Shown here: piece by piece, positions 1-10,631 of the stretch
How positions within the stretch are numbered: position 1 is the stretch's first letter
Layout: every line of letters begins with the position of its first letter
Origin: Stigmatella aurantiaca
GTDB taxonomy: Bacteria; Myxococcota; Myxococcia; Myxococcales; Myxococcaceae
NCBI RefSeq assembly: GCF_900109545.1
Contig: NZ_FOAP01000018.1
Coordinates: 62,001-126,000, forward strand
DNA length: 64,000 nucleotides
Direction of reading: 5' to 3'
Position numbers and translations under genes: made by a program
The notes under the pieces: model-generated
The model's input: the letters and a program-made list of their open reading frames with translations, nothing else
What the model was told of the DNA's origin: nothing
Databases searched by the model: none

Positions 1-38
1 TCATGCCCGGCCCCCGCCGGGGCGCCCCGCGCTGACAT
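1..38 (-). CDS. Start of a downstream gene, cut by the window edge
   Basis: An ATG at 38 opens a frame of 12 codons that is still open at base 1. It lies 14 bases after the stop of the ligase gene and is preceded by a purine-rich ribosome-binding-site-like stretch (AAGGGGG, about 9 bases upstream). The residues visible (Ala/Gly/Pro-rich) are too few to identify a family. If real, it is the next member of the ectC-MFS-ligase operon. It could equally be chance. Confidence 0.35.
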   Translation of the reverse strand, partial: MSARGAPAGAGH

Positions 39-52
39 GGTGGCGTCCCCCT

Positions 53-2569
53 TCACCCGCGGGCGCCCGAGACCTTGCGCATGGCCGGCTTGTCGAAACA
101 GAACTCGTCGGGAATGACCGGCGGGCCGATCAAGGCGACGAACCGTTCGATGGCGTCCCGGTCGTTCGACGCGACGAACTCATAGAAGTTCGTGCTGTTC
201 CACAGCAGGTACACGTGCTGGAAGTGCCTTCCGAGCGAGGCCACCAGCGTCTCGTAGTCCACCTGCCCGTTCTCCATCTGCGCCAGCATCTGCTGCTTCT
301 TCCAGGCGATCTCCTCGGGCGTGAAATAGAAGCTCTTGTGCCGCTCGTCCTTGGCCCGCTCGCGGCGCTCGTATTCCTCGGCGTCCGGATGGTTGAGCTT
401 CTCCAGGAAGAAGGCCAGGCCCTCGGGCTTGAGCAGCTTCGCGACATGGCCAATCTGGCGATCCCGATCCGTGCCGTAGAACTGGAACGCAGCGGTCTCA
501 TAGAGATAGTCGACGCCCTCGGCGAACGCGCGGTACTCCGGCTGGCTGGCGAGGACGCTCGCGTCCACCTCCAGGCACGACTTGCCTATGAACTGGGAGA
601 GCCGGTGGTCCGCGTATTGGTTGAAGGGCTCCTGGTTGGCCTTGTTGGGAGAGCTCGTGAGCGTGCGGATCCGCCCGCCGGAGAAGACCGCGAGCGTGCG
701 CCCATTCGAGCCGTCGAACGCATCCGCCTCATAGAAGGAGAAGGTTCGATCGCTCCCCTGGGCACGCTCCTCCGAGAAGCGCGTCAGGGCGGCGCCCACG
801 CGCGACATCTCCTCCAGAATGCAGGGCACGCTCGCGAGGAAGTGAGAGAACAGAGGCCCTGTCTTCCCCACGAGCAGGTCATGGTAGGCCAGCACGCGGG
901 GGTCCGGGATGCTGCCGCGGAACCGCGTCACGACGGGTTGCCGGGGGACCTGGGTCTGTCCCGTCGCCAATGCATGGAAATGGCCTGCCATCCGGATCAT
1001 CGCGGACTGGGAGAGATACTCCTGGACGTCCGTGGGCTTCGGGCTCTCTGCCGAATCATCCTTGTTCATCTCAAACCTCTTGGAAGTCTTTCCCGTCAAG
1101 GTTCTGGGGAGCGCATCGGTGAACACCACGCTCGTGGGCACCATGTGCCAGTCCAGGGAGGCGGCGCAATGCTGAATCAGCGCCTCGGCGCTGAGCGTGG
1201 CGCCCGCGCGGAGCACGACGTGCGCCCTGGGGACATGGCCCACGGCCTCCTCCGCCACGGGCACCACCACCGCCTCGGCGACGGCCTCGTGTGCCATGAG
1301 CACGGTCTCGATTTCCCGGGGGTTGACCTTGAAACCTCCCCGGGAGAACACGTCGTCCTTCCGGCACACGTAATAGAGATATCCGTCCGCATCGGTCCGG
1401 AACAGATCGCCGGTGAAGAGCACCCGCTCCTCTCCGAAGAGATGCTCCTTGAGCACCTGCGACGTCTGCTCCGGCCGGTTCCAGTACCGCAGCATCACCA
1501 GGTCTCCGGCGACGGCGAGCTGCCCGGTCCGGCCTCGCTCCATGAGCGTCTGGCCGTCGTCATCGACCAGATAGGTCCGGACGCCCGGAATCGCCTTGCC
1601 CACGGAGCCGGGTCGCTGGTCGATCTCCGAGGGGGGCAGGTAGGCCACACGCTTGCACTCCGTCAGTCCGTAGTTGGAGAAGATCCGAAGCTGTGGGAAC
1701 GCGCTCCTCAGCCGGCGGATGTGCTTGAGCGGCAAGGGTTGCCCGCTGCTGGAGATGTAGCGCAGAGGACCGATACTCCCAGGCTCGAGCGTCTCAGCCT
1801 GGCACAGGCGGAACACCGCCGGCGGGAAGACCTGCATGCCCGTCACGTCCTCCCGGCGGATCACCTCCAACATCTGTTCTCCCCGCGCGGGGATTTCCTT
1901 CTCCACCACCGCCGTGCCCCCGAAGAGCAGCGGCATCAGGATGTTGTAGAAGCCGTAGTCCGAGGCCAGCGTCGAGTAGCTCAGGATGGTGTCGCGGGGC
2001 GTGTTCTCCAGATAGCCCGTCACGGAGTGAAACGCCGCGAGCATGTTCTTGTGGCTGACCAGCACCCCCTTGGGGTTCGCGCTGGAGCCCGAGGTGTAGA
2101 AGATGGCCCCGAGGCGGGCATCGTCATCGTCCGCGTCCGCCTCGAACGTCCCTGCTTCCTCCTGCGCCCCGGCGGCGGCCTCCCCCGCGCCCACATGAAG
2201 CACGGCCTTCAGCGGCACCTCCTGGAGAAGGGGCGCCAGGTCTCCGGAGAGCCCCGTGATGAGCCCGCTGGCCCCAGAGTCCTGGAGCTGAAAGAGCAAC
2301 TTGCGCGGGCTGAAGGAGTGATGAACCGTGACCAGGACGCAACCGGCCTTGAAGATGCCGAGCACGGCGGCCAACGCCTCGATCGAGGCATCGGCGTAGA
2401 GGGCGACGCGCTCGCCCCGGCCCAGGCCGCGCTGAACCAGCGCCTGGGCGGCCCGGCAGGCCATGCGGTCCAACTGCCCATACGTGGCGGACCGCGCGTC
2501 AACCACGATGGCCCTCTTGTCCGGGAACCGTTGGACGTTGCGTTCGAAGAGGTGGTGAAAGAGTGTCAT
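53..2569 (-). CDS. Adenylate-forming ligase (acyl-CoA synthetase/NRPS A-domain-like) with C-terminal methyltransferase-like domain
   Basis: This 838-residue protein should activate a carboxylic acid as its acyl-adenylate. Residues 1-500 show the ANL superfamily motifs in order: the phosphate-binding loop around 158-169 (YTSGSS..PKG), NYGLTE at 299-304, TGD at 386-388, the hinge SRGGFKVNPREIE at 409-421 and the catalytic Lys at 494 in LTGKTSK. No carrier-protein Ser motif follows. Residues about 520-838 form a separate domain with the look of a class I methyltransferase half (a late strand-turn LLKPEGLAFFLE and an aromatic-rich C-terminus), but the glycine-rich SAM-binding motif I is not recognisable, so activity is doubtful. 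Its ATG overlaps the MFS stop by 4 bases (ATGA), so it is translated with that gene. The substrate is unknown. The operon also carries an ectoine-synthase-like gene. Confidence 0.85.
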   Translation of the reverse strand: MTLFHHLFERNVQRFPDKRAIVVDARSATYGQLDRMACRAAQALVQRGLGRGERVALYADASIEALAAVLGIFKAGCVLVTVHHSFSPRKLLFQLQDSGASGLITGLSGDLAPLLQEVPLKAVLHVGAGEAAAGAQEEAGTFEADADDDDARLGAIFYTSGSSANPKGVLVSHKNMLAAFHSVTGYLENTPRDTILSYSTLASDYGFYNILMPLLFGGTAVVEKEIPARGEQMLEVIRREDVTGMQVFPPAVFRLCQAETLEPGSIGPLRYISSSGQPLPLKHIRRLRSAFPQLRIFSNYGLTECKRVAYLPPSEIDQRPGSVGKAIPGVRTYLVDDDGQTLMERGRTGQLAVAGDLVMLRYWNRPEQTSQVLKEHLFGEERVLFTGDLFRTDADGYLYYVCRKDDVFSRGGFKVNPREIETVLMAHEAVAEAVVVPVAEEAVGHVPRAHVVLRAGATLSAEALIQHCAASLDWHMVPTSVVFTDALPRTLTGKTSKRFEMNKDDSAESPKPTDVQEYLSQSAMIRMAGHFHALATGQTQVPRQPVVTRFRGSIPDPRVLAYHDLLVGKTGPLFSHFLASVPCILEEMSRVGAALTRFSEERAQGSDRTFSFYEADAFDGSNGRTLAVFSGGRIRTLTSSPNKANQEPFNQYADHRLSQFIGKSCLEVDASVLASQPEYRAFAEGVDYLYETAAFQFYGTDRDRQIGHVAKLLKPEGLAFFLEKLNHPDAEEYERRERAKDERHKSFYFTPEEIAWKKQQMLAQMENGQVDYETLVASLGRHFQHVYLLWNSTNFYEFVASNDRDAIERFVALIGPPVIPDEFCFDKPAMRKVSGARG

Positions 2570-3816
2570 GGTCCTCGCTCGTCCTGCGCCGGGCCCCCCG
2601 GGCCCCGGGCCTTCACACGCCGCGCGTACGCCCGCACCACGAGGGAGATCCCCACGCAGTAGACGCCCATCGCCTGGATTTGAAGCGGGTAGCTCAGGCC
2701 TCCATCAATCAAGAGCCCCGTGAGCCCCGGGCCCGCGGCCGAGGCGACAATCAGCACCGAGACGATCATCGCCCGGATCGCGCCCAGGTGTTTCACCCCA
2801 TAGATTTCGGGCCAGATCGTTCCGAAGAGGGTCAACGAGAACCCATTGGAGATGCCGTAGAGGGCCATGAACGCGAACGCGCTCCAGGCCGCCTCCAGGC
2901 TCCCCAGCAGCAGCAAGCCCAGCCCCAAAGGCATCAAATAGAAAGGCAGGAGCGCCACGGACGAGAAGCGGTCGGCCAGCTGCCCGGACACCAGCGTGAA
3001 GACGATGGTCATCGAGGCGTAGAGCGTGAACGCCGAAGCAAACGTCCCCGGCGGCCAGCCCCGCAGGTCCGCCAGATACACCTGATGAAAGAAGAGGGTG
3101 TTGCCGATGAAGGCAGGCGGCACCATGGCCAGCAGGATGGGGTAGAAGCACGGATCTCGCAGCACCTCCTGCCGTGTCCAGCCCTGGGGCGCGGCGGAGG
3201 AAGTGCCTCCCGCGGCGCCCGCCTCGGCCACGTGGGGCGCGCGCTCGACCGCGACCAGCATGGCAACCCCCGGCAGGGCCAGCAGGACGAGGAGCCCGGC
3301 GGCGAGCTGCCACGTCCCGCGCCACCCGGCAGTGCCCGCCAGCGCCACGAAGCCCAGCGGGAGCAGCGCTTCGCCCGTGTTGAAGCCCAGCGTCGAGAGG
3401 GAAATGGCCCGTCCCCGGCGCGCCGAGAACCACCGGCCCAGGGCGGTGAACGCCAGGCTCATCAGCCCCTGGCCGGACAGGCGCAGCAGGAAGAGGGTGG
3501 CGAACAGGAGCACCACGTGCCGCGACAGGGACATGGACACGGCCGCCAGCGCCATCATGGGCACGGTGAACAGCACCACGTTCCGCGCGCTGTACCGGTC
3601 GGTGGCATGGCCCACCCGCGACAGCGTGAGCGCGCTCACCAGCGTGGCCGCCATGTAGAGCGTGCTGAACTCGCCCTGCGTGAGCGCGTACTCCCGGCGG
3701 ATGTCTCCCCCCGAGAGCGCGATGAAGAAGGTCTGCCCGAAGGACGAGAAGAAGAACAGCAGGAAGCCGCCGGCCACCCAGCGGGCATTGTCGCGAAGGA
3801 AGAGGAGCCCCTCCAT
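2566..3816 (-). CDS. Major facilitator superfamily transporter
   Basis: A 416-residue integral membrane protein with roughly 12 hydrophobic segments in two halves. The loop between segments 2 and 3 carries a loose MFS motif-A-like stretch (GHATDRYSARN, residues about 69-79), and there is a charged central loop near residues 200-230. It starts 23 bases after ectC and overlaps the ligase gene by 4 bases, so it most probably exports or imports the small molecule handled by these two enzymes. The substrate cannot be told from the sequence. Confidence 0.88.
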   Translation of the reverse strand: MEGLLFLRDNARWVAGGFLLFFFSSFGQTFFIALSGGDIRREYALTQGEFSTLYMAATLVSALTLSRVGHATDRYSARNVVLFTVPMMALAAVSMSLSRHVVLLFATLFLLRLSGQGLMSLAFTALGRWFSARRGRAISLSTLGFNTGEALLPLGFVALAGTAGWRGTWQLAAGLLVLLALPGVAMLVAVERAPHVAEAGAAGGTSSAAPQGWTRQEVLRDPCFYPILLAMVPPAFIGNTLFFHQVYLADLRGWPPGTFASAFTLYASMTIVFTLVSGQLADRFSSVALLPFYLMPLGLGLLLLGSLEAAWSAFAFMALYGISNGFSLTLFGTIWPEIYGVKHLGAIRAMIVSVLIVASAAGPGLTGLLIDGGLSYPLQIQAMGVYCVGISLVVRAYARRVKARGPGGPAQDERGP

Positions 3817-3839
3817 GGTCCAGGCCCGGCGGGCGGGCC

Positions 3840-4226
3840 TCAGTAACCGGAGCCGGTCTGCTTCGTCAGGTCATGCCGCTCGATGCCCTTGAGCGGCGGG
3901 TTGAAGATGCTGACCAGGATCAGATCCGTGTCCTTGCCGCCCCGCAGGTAGTGGCGGTCATTCTGATCCAGGACATAGATATCGCCGGGACGGATGGGAT
4001 AGACGTTGCCGTCCATGTCCTCGACTTCGCCCTCGCCCGCGATGCAGTAGCACGCTTCGAGATGGTTGCGGTAATGCAGCAGGGACTCGGTGCCCGCGCG
4101 GACCACCGTGTGGCAGACGGTGAATCCCATCCCGTCTTTCTCGGTGAGCAACCGGTGGCTCGTCCCGGCGCCCCACTCGACGAAGAACTGGGTTTTTTCC
4201 ACATCCGACAAGCTGCGAACGAACAT
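3840..4226 (-). CDS. ectC: Ectoine synthase-like cupin (solitary EctC)
   Basis: A 128-residue cupin with the length and motifs of L-ectoine synthase, which cyclises N-gamma-acetyl-2,4-diaminobutyrate by water elimination. Counting from the ATG at 4226, the residues known in EctC as metal ligands and catalytic groups are visible: Tyr52, His55 and Glu57 in the HYRNHLEA stretch, and Tyr84 and His92 in [12 protein letters not shown]. The frame is open further upstream, but the ATG at 4226 gives the usual EctC N-terminus (MFVR.L) and has a GAGG about 8 bases upstream. No ectA, ectB or ectD is present in the window. The gene leads an operon with an MFS transporter and an adenylating ligase, so it may act on a substrate other than the ectoine precursor. 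The family call is firm and the substrate is not. Confidence 0.9.
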   Translation of the reverse strand: MFVRSLSDVEKTQFFVEWGAGTSHRLLTEKDGMGFTVCHTVVRAGTESLLHYRNHLEACYCIAGEGEVEDMDGNVYPIRPGDIYVLDQNDRHYLRGGKDTDLILVSIFNPPLKGIERHDLTKQTGSGY

Positions 4227-4346
4227 AAACAAGCCTCGGTGATGCGGGGCCCAGAGTGTGGCCCCCTTGGGCTCTTTCCAGAGCCTGCTGTCCCCCCGGA
4301 ACGTAGCAAAGGGTCTGGAAATTAGCCTCACCGGCATCGCGCGCTC

Positions 4347-6035
4347 TCACCGGGCGCGGATGACCACCGCCTGGTAGGGCTTCAAGCGCAGCTCCCCGGT
4401 GCCCTCCAGCGAGGCGTAGTTGTTGCTGAGCACCTCGCCCCCCACGAACTCCTGGGGAAGCGCGTACGTCCCGGGCTGGCGGCTGAAGTGGCCCACCACG
4501 AGCAGCCGCGTGTTCCCGTCGTCCCGGATGTAGCTGAAGAGCGTGGGGTGCTCGGCCTCCAGCAGCGCGAAGGTGCCATCCCGCACCACCGGCAGGGCTT
4601 TGCGCAGCGCGATGGTGTCCCGGTAGTGGTGCCAGACCGAGCCTGGATCCGCCTCGGCCACCGTGGCGTTGATGTCCGGGTAGTTCGGGTTCAGGGCAAT
4701 CCACGGCGTGCCGTCCGTGAACCCCGCGTTCTTCTCCCCGGACCAGTGCATGGGCGTCCGGGCGTTGTCCCGCCCCCGGCCGTACACGCCCGCCAGAATG
4801 CGCGCCGTGTCCCAGCCGTGCTCGTCGCGCAGCACCTTGTAGGCGTTGAGGGTCTCGATGTCCTTGTAGTGATCGATGCTCTCGAAGGACACGTTCGTCA
4901 TGCCCAGTTCCTGCCCCTGGTAGATGTAGGGCGTTCCCTGCATGAACAGCAGCACCGTGCAGAGCATCTTCGCGCTCTCCACCCGGTACTCCCGGTCATC
5001 GCCAAAGCGGGACACCGCGCGCGGCTGGTCGTGGTTGTCCCAGTACAGGCTGTTCCACCCCTTGCCGTGCAGCTCCGTCTGCCAGCGCGCCAGCACGCGC
5101 TTCATGGCGGGCAGCGACAGCGGCGGGTTGCTCCACTTGCCGCGCTCGGCCGTCTCGTCGCCGACGAACACGTGCTCGAAGTGGAACACCATGTTCAGCT
5201 CGCCCCGCTCCGCGCCGCAGTACAGCGCGCCCTCCGCGGGCGTCACCCCCGGCGTCTCGCCCACCGTCATCACGTCGTAGTGCGCGAGCACCTCGCGGTG
5301 CATCTCCTGGAGGTACTCGTGGATGCGCGGGCCGTTCAGGAAGTACGGCTGCCCTTCGGTGAGCACCGAGCCCCGGATGGGCCGGCCTTCCGGGTAGTCC
5401 GGCGGTTTGCTCAGCATGTTGATGGTGTCCATGCGCCAGCCGTCCACGCCCTTGTCGAGCCAGAAGCGCATCATGCTGTACACCTCGCGCCGCACCTGGG
5501 GGTTCTCCCAGTTCAGGTCCGGCTGCTTGCGGCTGAAGAGGTGCAGGTAGTACTCGCCGCTCCGCGCGTCCTTCTCCCAGACCGAGCCGCTGAAGAACGA
5601 CTCCCACCGCGTGGGCGGCTGGCCCTCCTTCCCCTTCTTCCAGATGTAGTAGTCGCGCTTGCTGGAGTCAGGGCTCGACCGGGACTCGATGAACCAGGGG
5701 TGCTCGTCGCTCGTGTGGTTCACCACCAGGTCGAGCATGATCTTCAGCCCCCGCGCGTGCGCCTCCCGGAGCAGCTCCTCGAAGTCGGCCATGGTGCCGA
5801 ACTCGGGCATGATGGCGCGGTAGTCGGAGATGTCGTAGCCGTTGTCGTCATTGGGCGATGCGTAGATGGGCGACAGCCAGAGCACGTCCACGCCCAGGCG
5901 CTTGAGGTAGTCGAGCCGCTGGAGGATGCCCCGCAGGTCGCCGATGCCGTCCCCGTTGCTGTCCTGAAAGCTGCGGGGGTAGATCTGGTAGACGACCGCG
6001 TCCTTCCACCAGGGAATGTGCTCAGGGGGGGCCAT
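4347..6035 (-). CDS. GH13 alpha-glucosidase (oligo-1,6-glucosidase-like)
   Basis: A 562-residue cytoplasmic-looking GH13 enzyme that hydrolyses alpha-glucosidic bonds of short oligosaccharides. It shows the four conserved regions: DLVVNH (102-107), GWRMD with the nucleophile Asp203, VGE with the acid/base Glu260, and NHD with the transition-state stabiliser Asp336. The QDSNGDGIGDL element near residues 24-34 is a typical calcium-binding loop of the oligo-1,6-glucosidase group. There is no signal peptide. It starts 10 bases after the stop of the FAD oxidase gene, with GAGGAG upstream of the ATG. Trehalose-6-phosphate hydrolase or isomaltulose synthase are possible alternatives in the same subfamily group. 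Confidence 0.9.
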   Translation of the reverse strand: MAPPEHIPWWKDAVVYQIYPRSFQDSNGDGIGDLRGILQRLDYLKRLGVDVLWLSPIYASPNDDNGYDISDYRAIMPEFGTMADFEELLREAHARGLKIMLDLVVNHTSDEHPWFIESRSSPDSSKRDYYIWKKGKEGQPPTRWESFFSGSVWEKDARSGEYYLHLFSRKQPDLNWENPQVRREVYSMMRFWLDKGVDGWRMDTINMLSKPPDYPEGRPIRGSVLTEGQPYFLNGPRIHEYLQEMHREVLAHYDVMTVGETPGVTPAEGALYCGAERGELNMVFHFEHVFVGDETAERGKWSNPPLSLPAMKRVLARWQTELHGKGWNSLYWDNHDQPRAVSRFGDDREYRVESAKMLCTVLLFMQGTPYIYQGQELGMTNVSFESIDHYKDIETLNAYKVLRDEHGWDTARILAGVYGRGRDNARTPMHWSGEKNAGFTDGTPWIALNPNYPDINATVAEADPGSVWHHYRDTIALRKALPVVRDGTFALLEAEHPTLFSYIRDDGNTRLLVVGHFSRQPGTYALPQEFVGGEVLSNNYASLEGTGELRLKPYQAVVIRAR

Positions 6036-6045
6036 GGTCTGCTCC

Positions 6046-7449
<1,404 letters not shown>

Positions 7450-7518
7450 GCTCCCTGGCGTATTGCAGGCGCCTCACGCTGACAAGGGGCAGCCCCGGCC
7501 GGCTGGTACTCCCGTTGA

Positions 7519-8043
7519 CTACCGGGAGGCCGGCCCTGGGTCCCCCGGCTCCTGGAAGTGCAGCTCATAGGTGACGGCGGCGGGCTTTTCCCGGCCGATG
7601 ATGTCCTCCAGCAGCGCGCGGTGGGGCCGCAGCTCCGTGGGGGCGCGCACGCAGATGTGGAAGGGCCGGGGCATACCGTCCGGCCCCGGCACGCGCTCGT
7701 CCAGCTCGAAGTCCCGGCGCCCCGTGGCCGTGGACAGGAAGAGCAAGAGCCCCCGCGCCGTGCCCCGCCACTGGGACAGCTCCGCCCCTGCGGCCACCAG
7801 CTCCCGCAGCCGCCCCAGCCCCGTCGTCACCGGCAGGTCCAGGTCCATCCACCGCGCCAGCACGGGCACGAAGCCCTCCGGCGCGCGGCGCGGATCAAAC
7901 AGCGCGTCCAGCTCCGCGAGCACCGCCTCGTCCGGCGCGTGGAACCCCTCCATCGCGTCCAGCAGTGCCCTCAGCCGGCCGCCGAGCTTGGGGGGGGCCT
8001 GGAACACCCCGGGCAGCAGCCGCGCCAGCTCAGCACTCCTCAT
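7519..8043 (-). CDS. Phage-tail-like protein (tail protein I / TIGR02242-like)
   Basis: A 174-residue protein resembling the tail protein I family found in contractile-injection-type particles, where it links the baseplate to fibres. Visible features are the N-terminal LLPGVFQ, the DE..L.ELD.LFDPR region around residues 38-52 where such proteins dock, and the W-D-L/R-G-T core around 65-95. It overlaps the baseplate gene by 14 bases and is preceded by a strong ribosome-binding site (GAGGGGAAG). It is the last gene of a four-gene tail module. No fibre gene follows; the next gene downstream is the FAD oxidase. Confidence 0.75.
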   Translation of the reverse strand: MRSAELARLLPGVFQAPPKLGGRLRALLDAMEGFHAPDEAVLAELDALFDPRRAPEGFVPVLARWMDLDLPVTTGLGRLRELVAAGAELSQWRGTARGLLLFLSTATGRRDFELDERVPGPDGMPRPFHICVRAPTELRPHRALLEDIIGREKPAAVTYELHFQEPGDPGPASR

Positions 8044-10591
8044 CTTCCCCTCCCACGTCCACCTCGTGGAAGCCGGAGCACAGCAGCCAGGTCGGCGGCA
8101 CCGTCACCTCCTCCGAGAACTCCCGCTGCGAGCACGGCACGTCGCTCCCACCCTCCGCCGTGCGGCGGGACACCCCCTGGGGCCCTCCGGACAGCAGGGG
8201 CAGGCCGCCCTTCTGGAGCGCCAGGGCCTGCACGGGGGGGAAGACGCCCGCCTCCGGCCGCCGCCAGACCGCCTCGGCCGTGCCCCCCGCCAGCGACAGC
8301 ACCCCCGCCTCCTGCGTGCCGGCGTAGACCGTGGCCCCCGCGAAGGCGAGCGACAGGCAGGTGCCGCCCTCCCAGCCCTGGCCGAAGCCCCGCCAGCCGC
8401 CCGGCGGGGGCTCGCCCCCCGACAGCTCCCAGCACATGGCCCCCTGGCCCGTCCCGTCCTCCGGGTCCGCCCCCAGCCCCGCCCAGAGGAAGGCGCGGGC
8501 CCCCTCGCGCTGCACCTCCAGCACGCGCACGTCCTGCCCCCGCAGCCCCAGGTGCCAGAAGGTGCCCGGGCGCCCTTCCCGGTCCGACAGGAGCACGCCC
8601 GCCCGGTCCATCGCCGCCACCGCCACGCACATGCCGCCGCCCGCATCCGGGGTGGCCGCCACCGCGCAGAAGCCCAGCCTCGGGTGCGACGGGTCCACGA
8701 GCACCGGCCGGGGCAGGGCCCCAGGCCGCATCACCCACTCGAACAGCCCCGTCACCGTGGCAAGCAGCAGCACGGGCGTGTCCTCCCGCACCGTCCACGC
8801 CAGGTCCTTCACCCCCTCCAGCGTGGCGGTGCCCGGCTCCCACGTCTCGCAGCAGTCGCGCGAGAGGGCCACGCGCGAGTGCGAGGGCATGCCGCCCCGC
8901 GGCCGGGACACCACCGCCACCCACCCCGCGCGCGAGGGGTGCGCCTCCACCCCGTCCACCTGCTCCCCGGAGAAGCGCCCCACGGCCTCCCACCCCTCCC
9001 CCGCGTTCCCCGTACGAAAGAGCAGCTCGTCCGCCCCCGCATAAAAGGTGTGGGGCTGCGAGGCGTCCGCCGCCAGCGTGCGCACCTCGCGCGGCACCTC
9101 GTCCACCCGCACCCGCACGCGCTCCACGCTTCGGACGCCGGGCTCGGACAGGAACACGTCCCGCACCTGCGCGGTGCGCAGCGGCTGGCCGAAGCCCCAC
9201 CCGCCCGGGTGCACCGTGGAGGAGAGCGGCGAGAGCGTCCGGTAGAGCCGCTCCAGCAGGCGCAGCTTCAGGGCCTCCGCGTCCTGCGTGGGCTGCGCCA
9301 CCACGCGCGCCACCACGCTCACGGTCTTGTAGCGCGCCCAGGACACCTGCACCTCCGTGCCCAGCGGCCGGCGCGCCTCCAGCTCCCGCTGCACCTGGGC
9401 CCGCACCTCCTCCGACTGGTGCCGGCGCAGCCGCCCTGCCGTCACCCCCTCGCCATGGCAGCCCTGCAGCTCCGGGGGCAGGTGCGGCACCAGCAGCACC
9501 TGCACCGTCCCGGGGGCCGCATGCACCCAGCTCTGCGCCAGGGTGAAGGCCTTGGCGCGCGCCACCGCGCTTGAGGCACGCAGCGCCAGCAGCTCGAAAT
9601 CCCCGGCGGTGATGGCCCGCCGCAGCGAGTGCCGCTCCATCGGGCCCCGCACCAGCGCGTTCTCCAGCGTCTCCGCGGCCCGGCCCCCCATGGCCGGACG
9701 GGGGTTCGTCACCTTCACTCCGGGCAGGGGCTCCTCGAGCACCTCCAGGCTGTGCGCGGTGACGTTGCCCAGCGTCCCCCCGCCGCGCCGGTACCACACC
9801 CGGATGGCGCGGCCCGCGGGGGGCACGGCCGCCAGGGCCCGGGCCTCTCCCAGCGCCCCCTCGTCCCCCAGGATTCGCGCCGCGGGGGCAAAGGAGAGGG
9901 TGCCCGTGGCCCGGTCCACCCGGTACGCGGGCTCGTTGGGCGCCAGGTACGCGAAGTCCTCCACCTCCCACCACACGCGGTACAGGCGGCCCTCGTGCCG
10001 GCGCGCGGGCGCGCGGGCATCCAGCTCCCCGGGCTCCGCCTCCACGCCCACCACCACGTCCAGCCCGTCCCCCGTGGGGGCCACCACCGGCGGCCGTCCC
10101 AGCCGCACGGTGAGCCCGGGCTGGCCGGTGCCGTACCCCACCAGGTCCGCCTCCACGTGCTCACAGTGGTAGGCCAGCACCCGCACCTCGGAGGCCCCCG
10201 GGAGGATGCGCACCGCCTCGGCGGTGGAGAAGACCACCGGCTCGGGGCCCGCTTCCGCGCGCACCGTGGCCACGCGCGTCCCCCGGGGAATGTCCACCGG
10301 GTGCCCGGCCGGTGCCTCCAGGCTGAAGCGCAGCGAGACCGAGGCGGCCGAGGGCGGCTGGAGCCGCACCCCCAGCAGCCGCAGAAACTCCACGTAGGCC
10401 TTGTCCGGCAGGCGGTTGAGCCGGTGCAGCATCATCTCCGTCAGGTGGGCGAAGGCCTCCAGCAGCACCTTCTCCGGCTCCTGCGGGCTCAGCGCGCCCC
10501 ACTCCGGGCACTTCCCGGCCATGCGCACGTGCGCCTCGTCCAGGAGCTGGCGGAAGGTACGGTCGTCCAACTGCGGGGACGGAAGTGACAT
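8030..10591 (-). CDS. Baseplate assembly protein (J-like, TIGR02243 type) fused to a beta-propeller-like region
   Basis: An 853-residue structural protein. The N-terminal part (residues 1-75: DDRTFRQLLDEA.., P.K.LLE.FA.LTE.M..RLNRLPDKAY..FL.LLGV) is the hallmark start of the 'putative baseplate assembly protein' family of phage-tail-like injection systems. Residues about 250-500 carry the J-like wedge domain (GR..ETLENALVRGP..R..RAIT..DFE.LA). From about residue 510 to the end there are repeated short beta-strand units with an Asp-box-like motif (SRDCCETW, 577-584), suggesting a sialidase- or BNR-type propeller. It starts 40 bases after the Pro-rich gene with GAGGAGAG upstream. Whether a full particle exists elsewhere in the genome cannot be seen here. 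Confidence 0.8.
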   Translation of the reverse strand: MSLPSPQLDDRTFRQLLDEAHVRMAGKCPEWGALSPQEPEKVLLEAFAHLTEMMLHRLNRLPDKAYVEFLRLLGVRLQPPSAASVSLRFSLEAPAGHPVDIPRGTRVATVRAEAGPEPVVFSTAEAVRILPGASEVRVLAYHCEHVEADLVGYGTGQPGLTVRLGRPPVVAPTGDGLDVVVGVEAEPGELDARAPARRHEGRLYRVWWEVEDFAYLAPNEPAYRVDRATGTLSFAPAARILGDEGALGEARALAAVPPAGRAIRVWYRRGGGTLGNVTAHSLEVLEEPLPGVKVTNPRPAMGGRAAETLENALVRGPMERHSLRRAITAGDFELLALRASSAVARAKAFTLAQSWVHAAPGTVQVLLVPHLPPELQGCHGEGVTAGRLRRHQSEEVRAQVQRELEARRPLGTEVQVSWARYKTVSVVARVVAQPTQDAEALKLRLLERLYRTLSPLSSTVHPGGWGFGQPLRTAQVRDVFLSEPGVRSVERVRVRVDEVPREVRTLAADASQPHTFYAGADELLFRTGNAGEGWEAVGRFSGEQVDGVEAHPSRAGWVAVVSRPRGGMPSHSRVALSRDCCETWEPGTATLEGVKDLAWTVREDTPVLLLATVTGLFEWVMRPGALPRPVLVDPSHPRLGFCAVAATPDAGGGMCVAVAAMDRAGVLLSDREGRPGTFWHLGLRGQDVRVLEVQREGARAFLWAGLGADPEDGTGQGAMCWELSGGEPPPGGWRGFGQGWEGGTCLSLAFAGATVYAGTQEAGVLSLAGGTAEAVWRRPEAGVFPPVQALALQKGGLPLLSGGPQGVSRRTAEGGSDVPCSQREFSEEVTVPPTWLLCSGFHEVDVGGEDEEC

Positions 10592-10631
10592 CGGACAGGC
10601 TCTCCTCGGGTTGGGATTCCACGCCGGGGGC

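Noticed and set aside
3840-4226. Complete ectoine biosynthesis operon
   Set aside because: Only the ectC-like gene is present; ectA, ectB, ectD and ask_ect are absent from the window.
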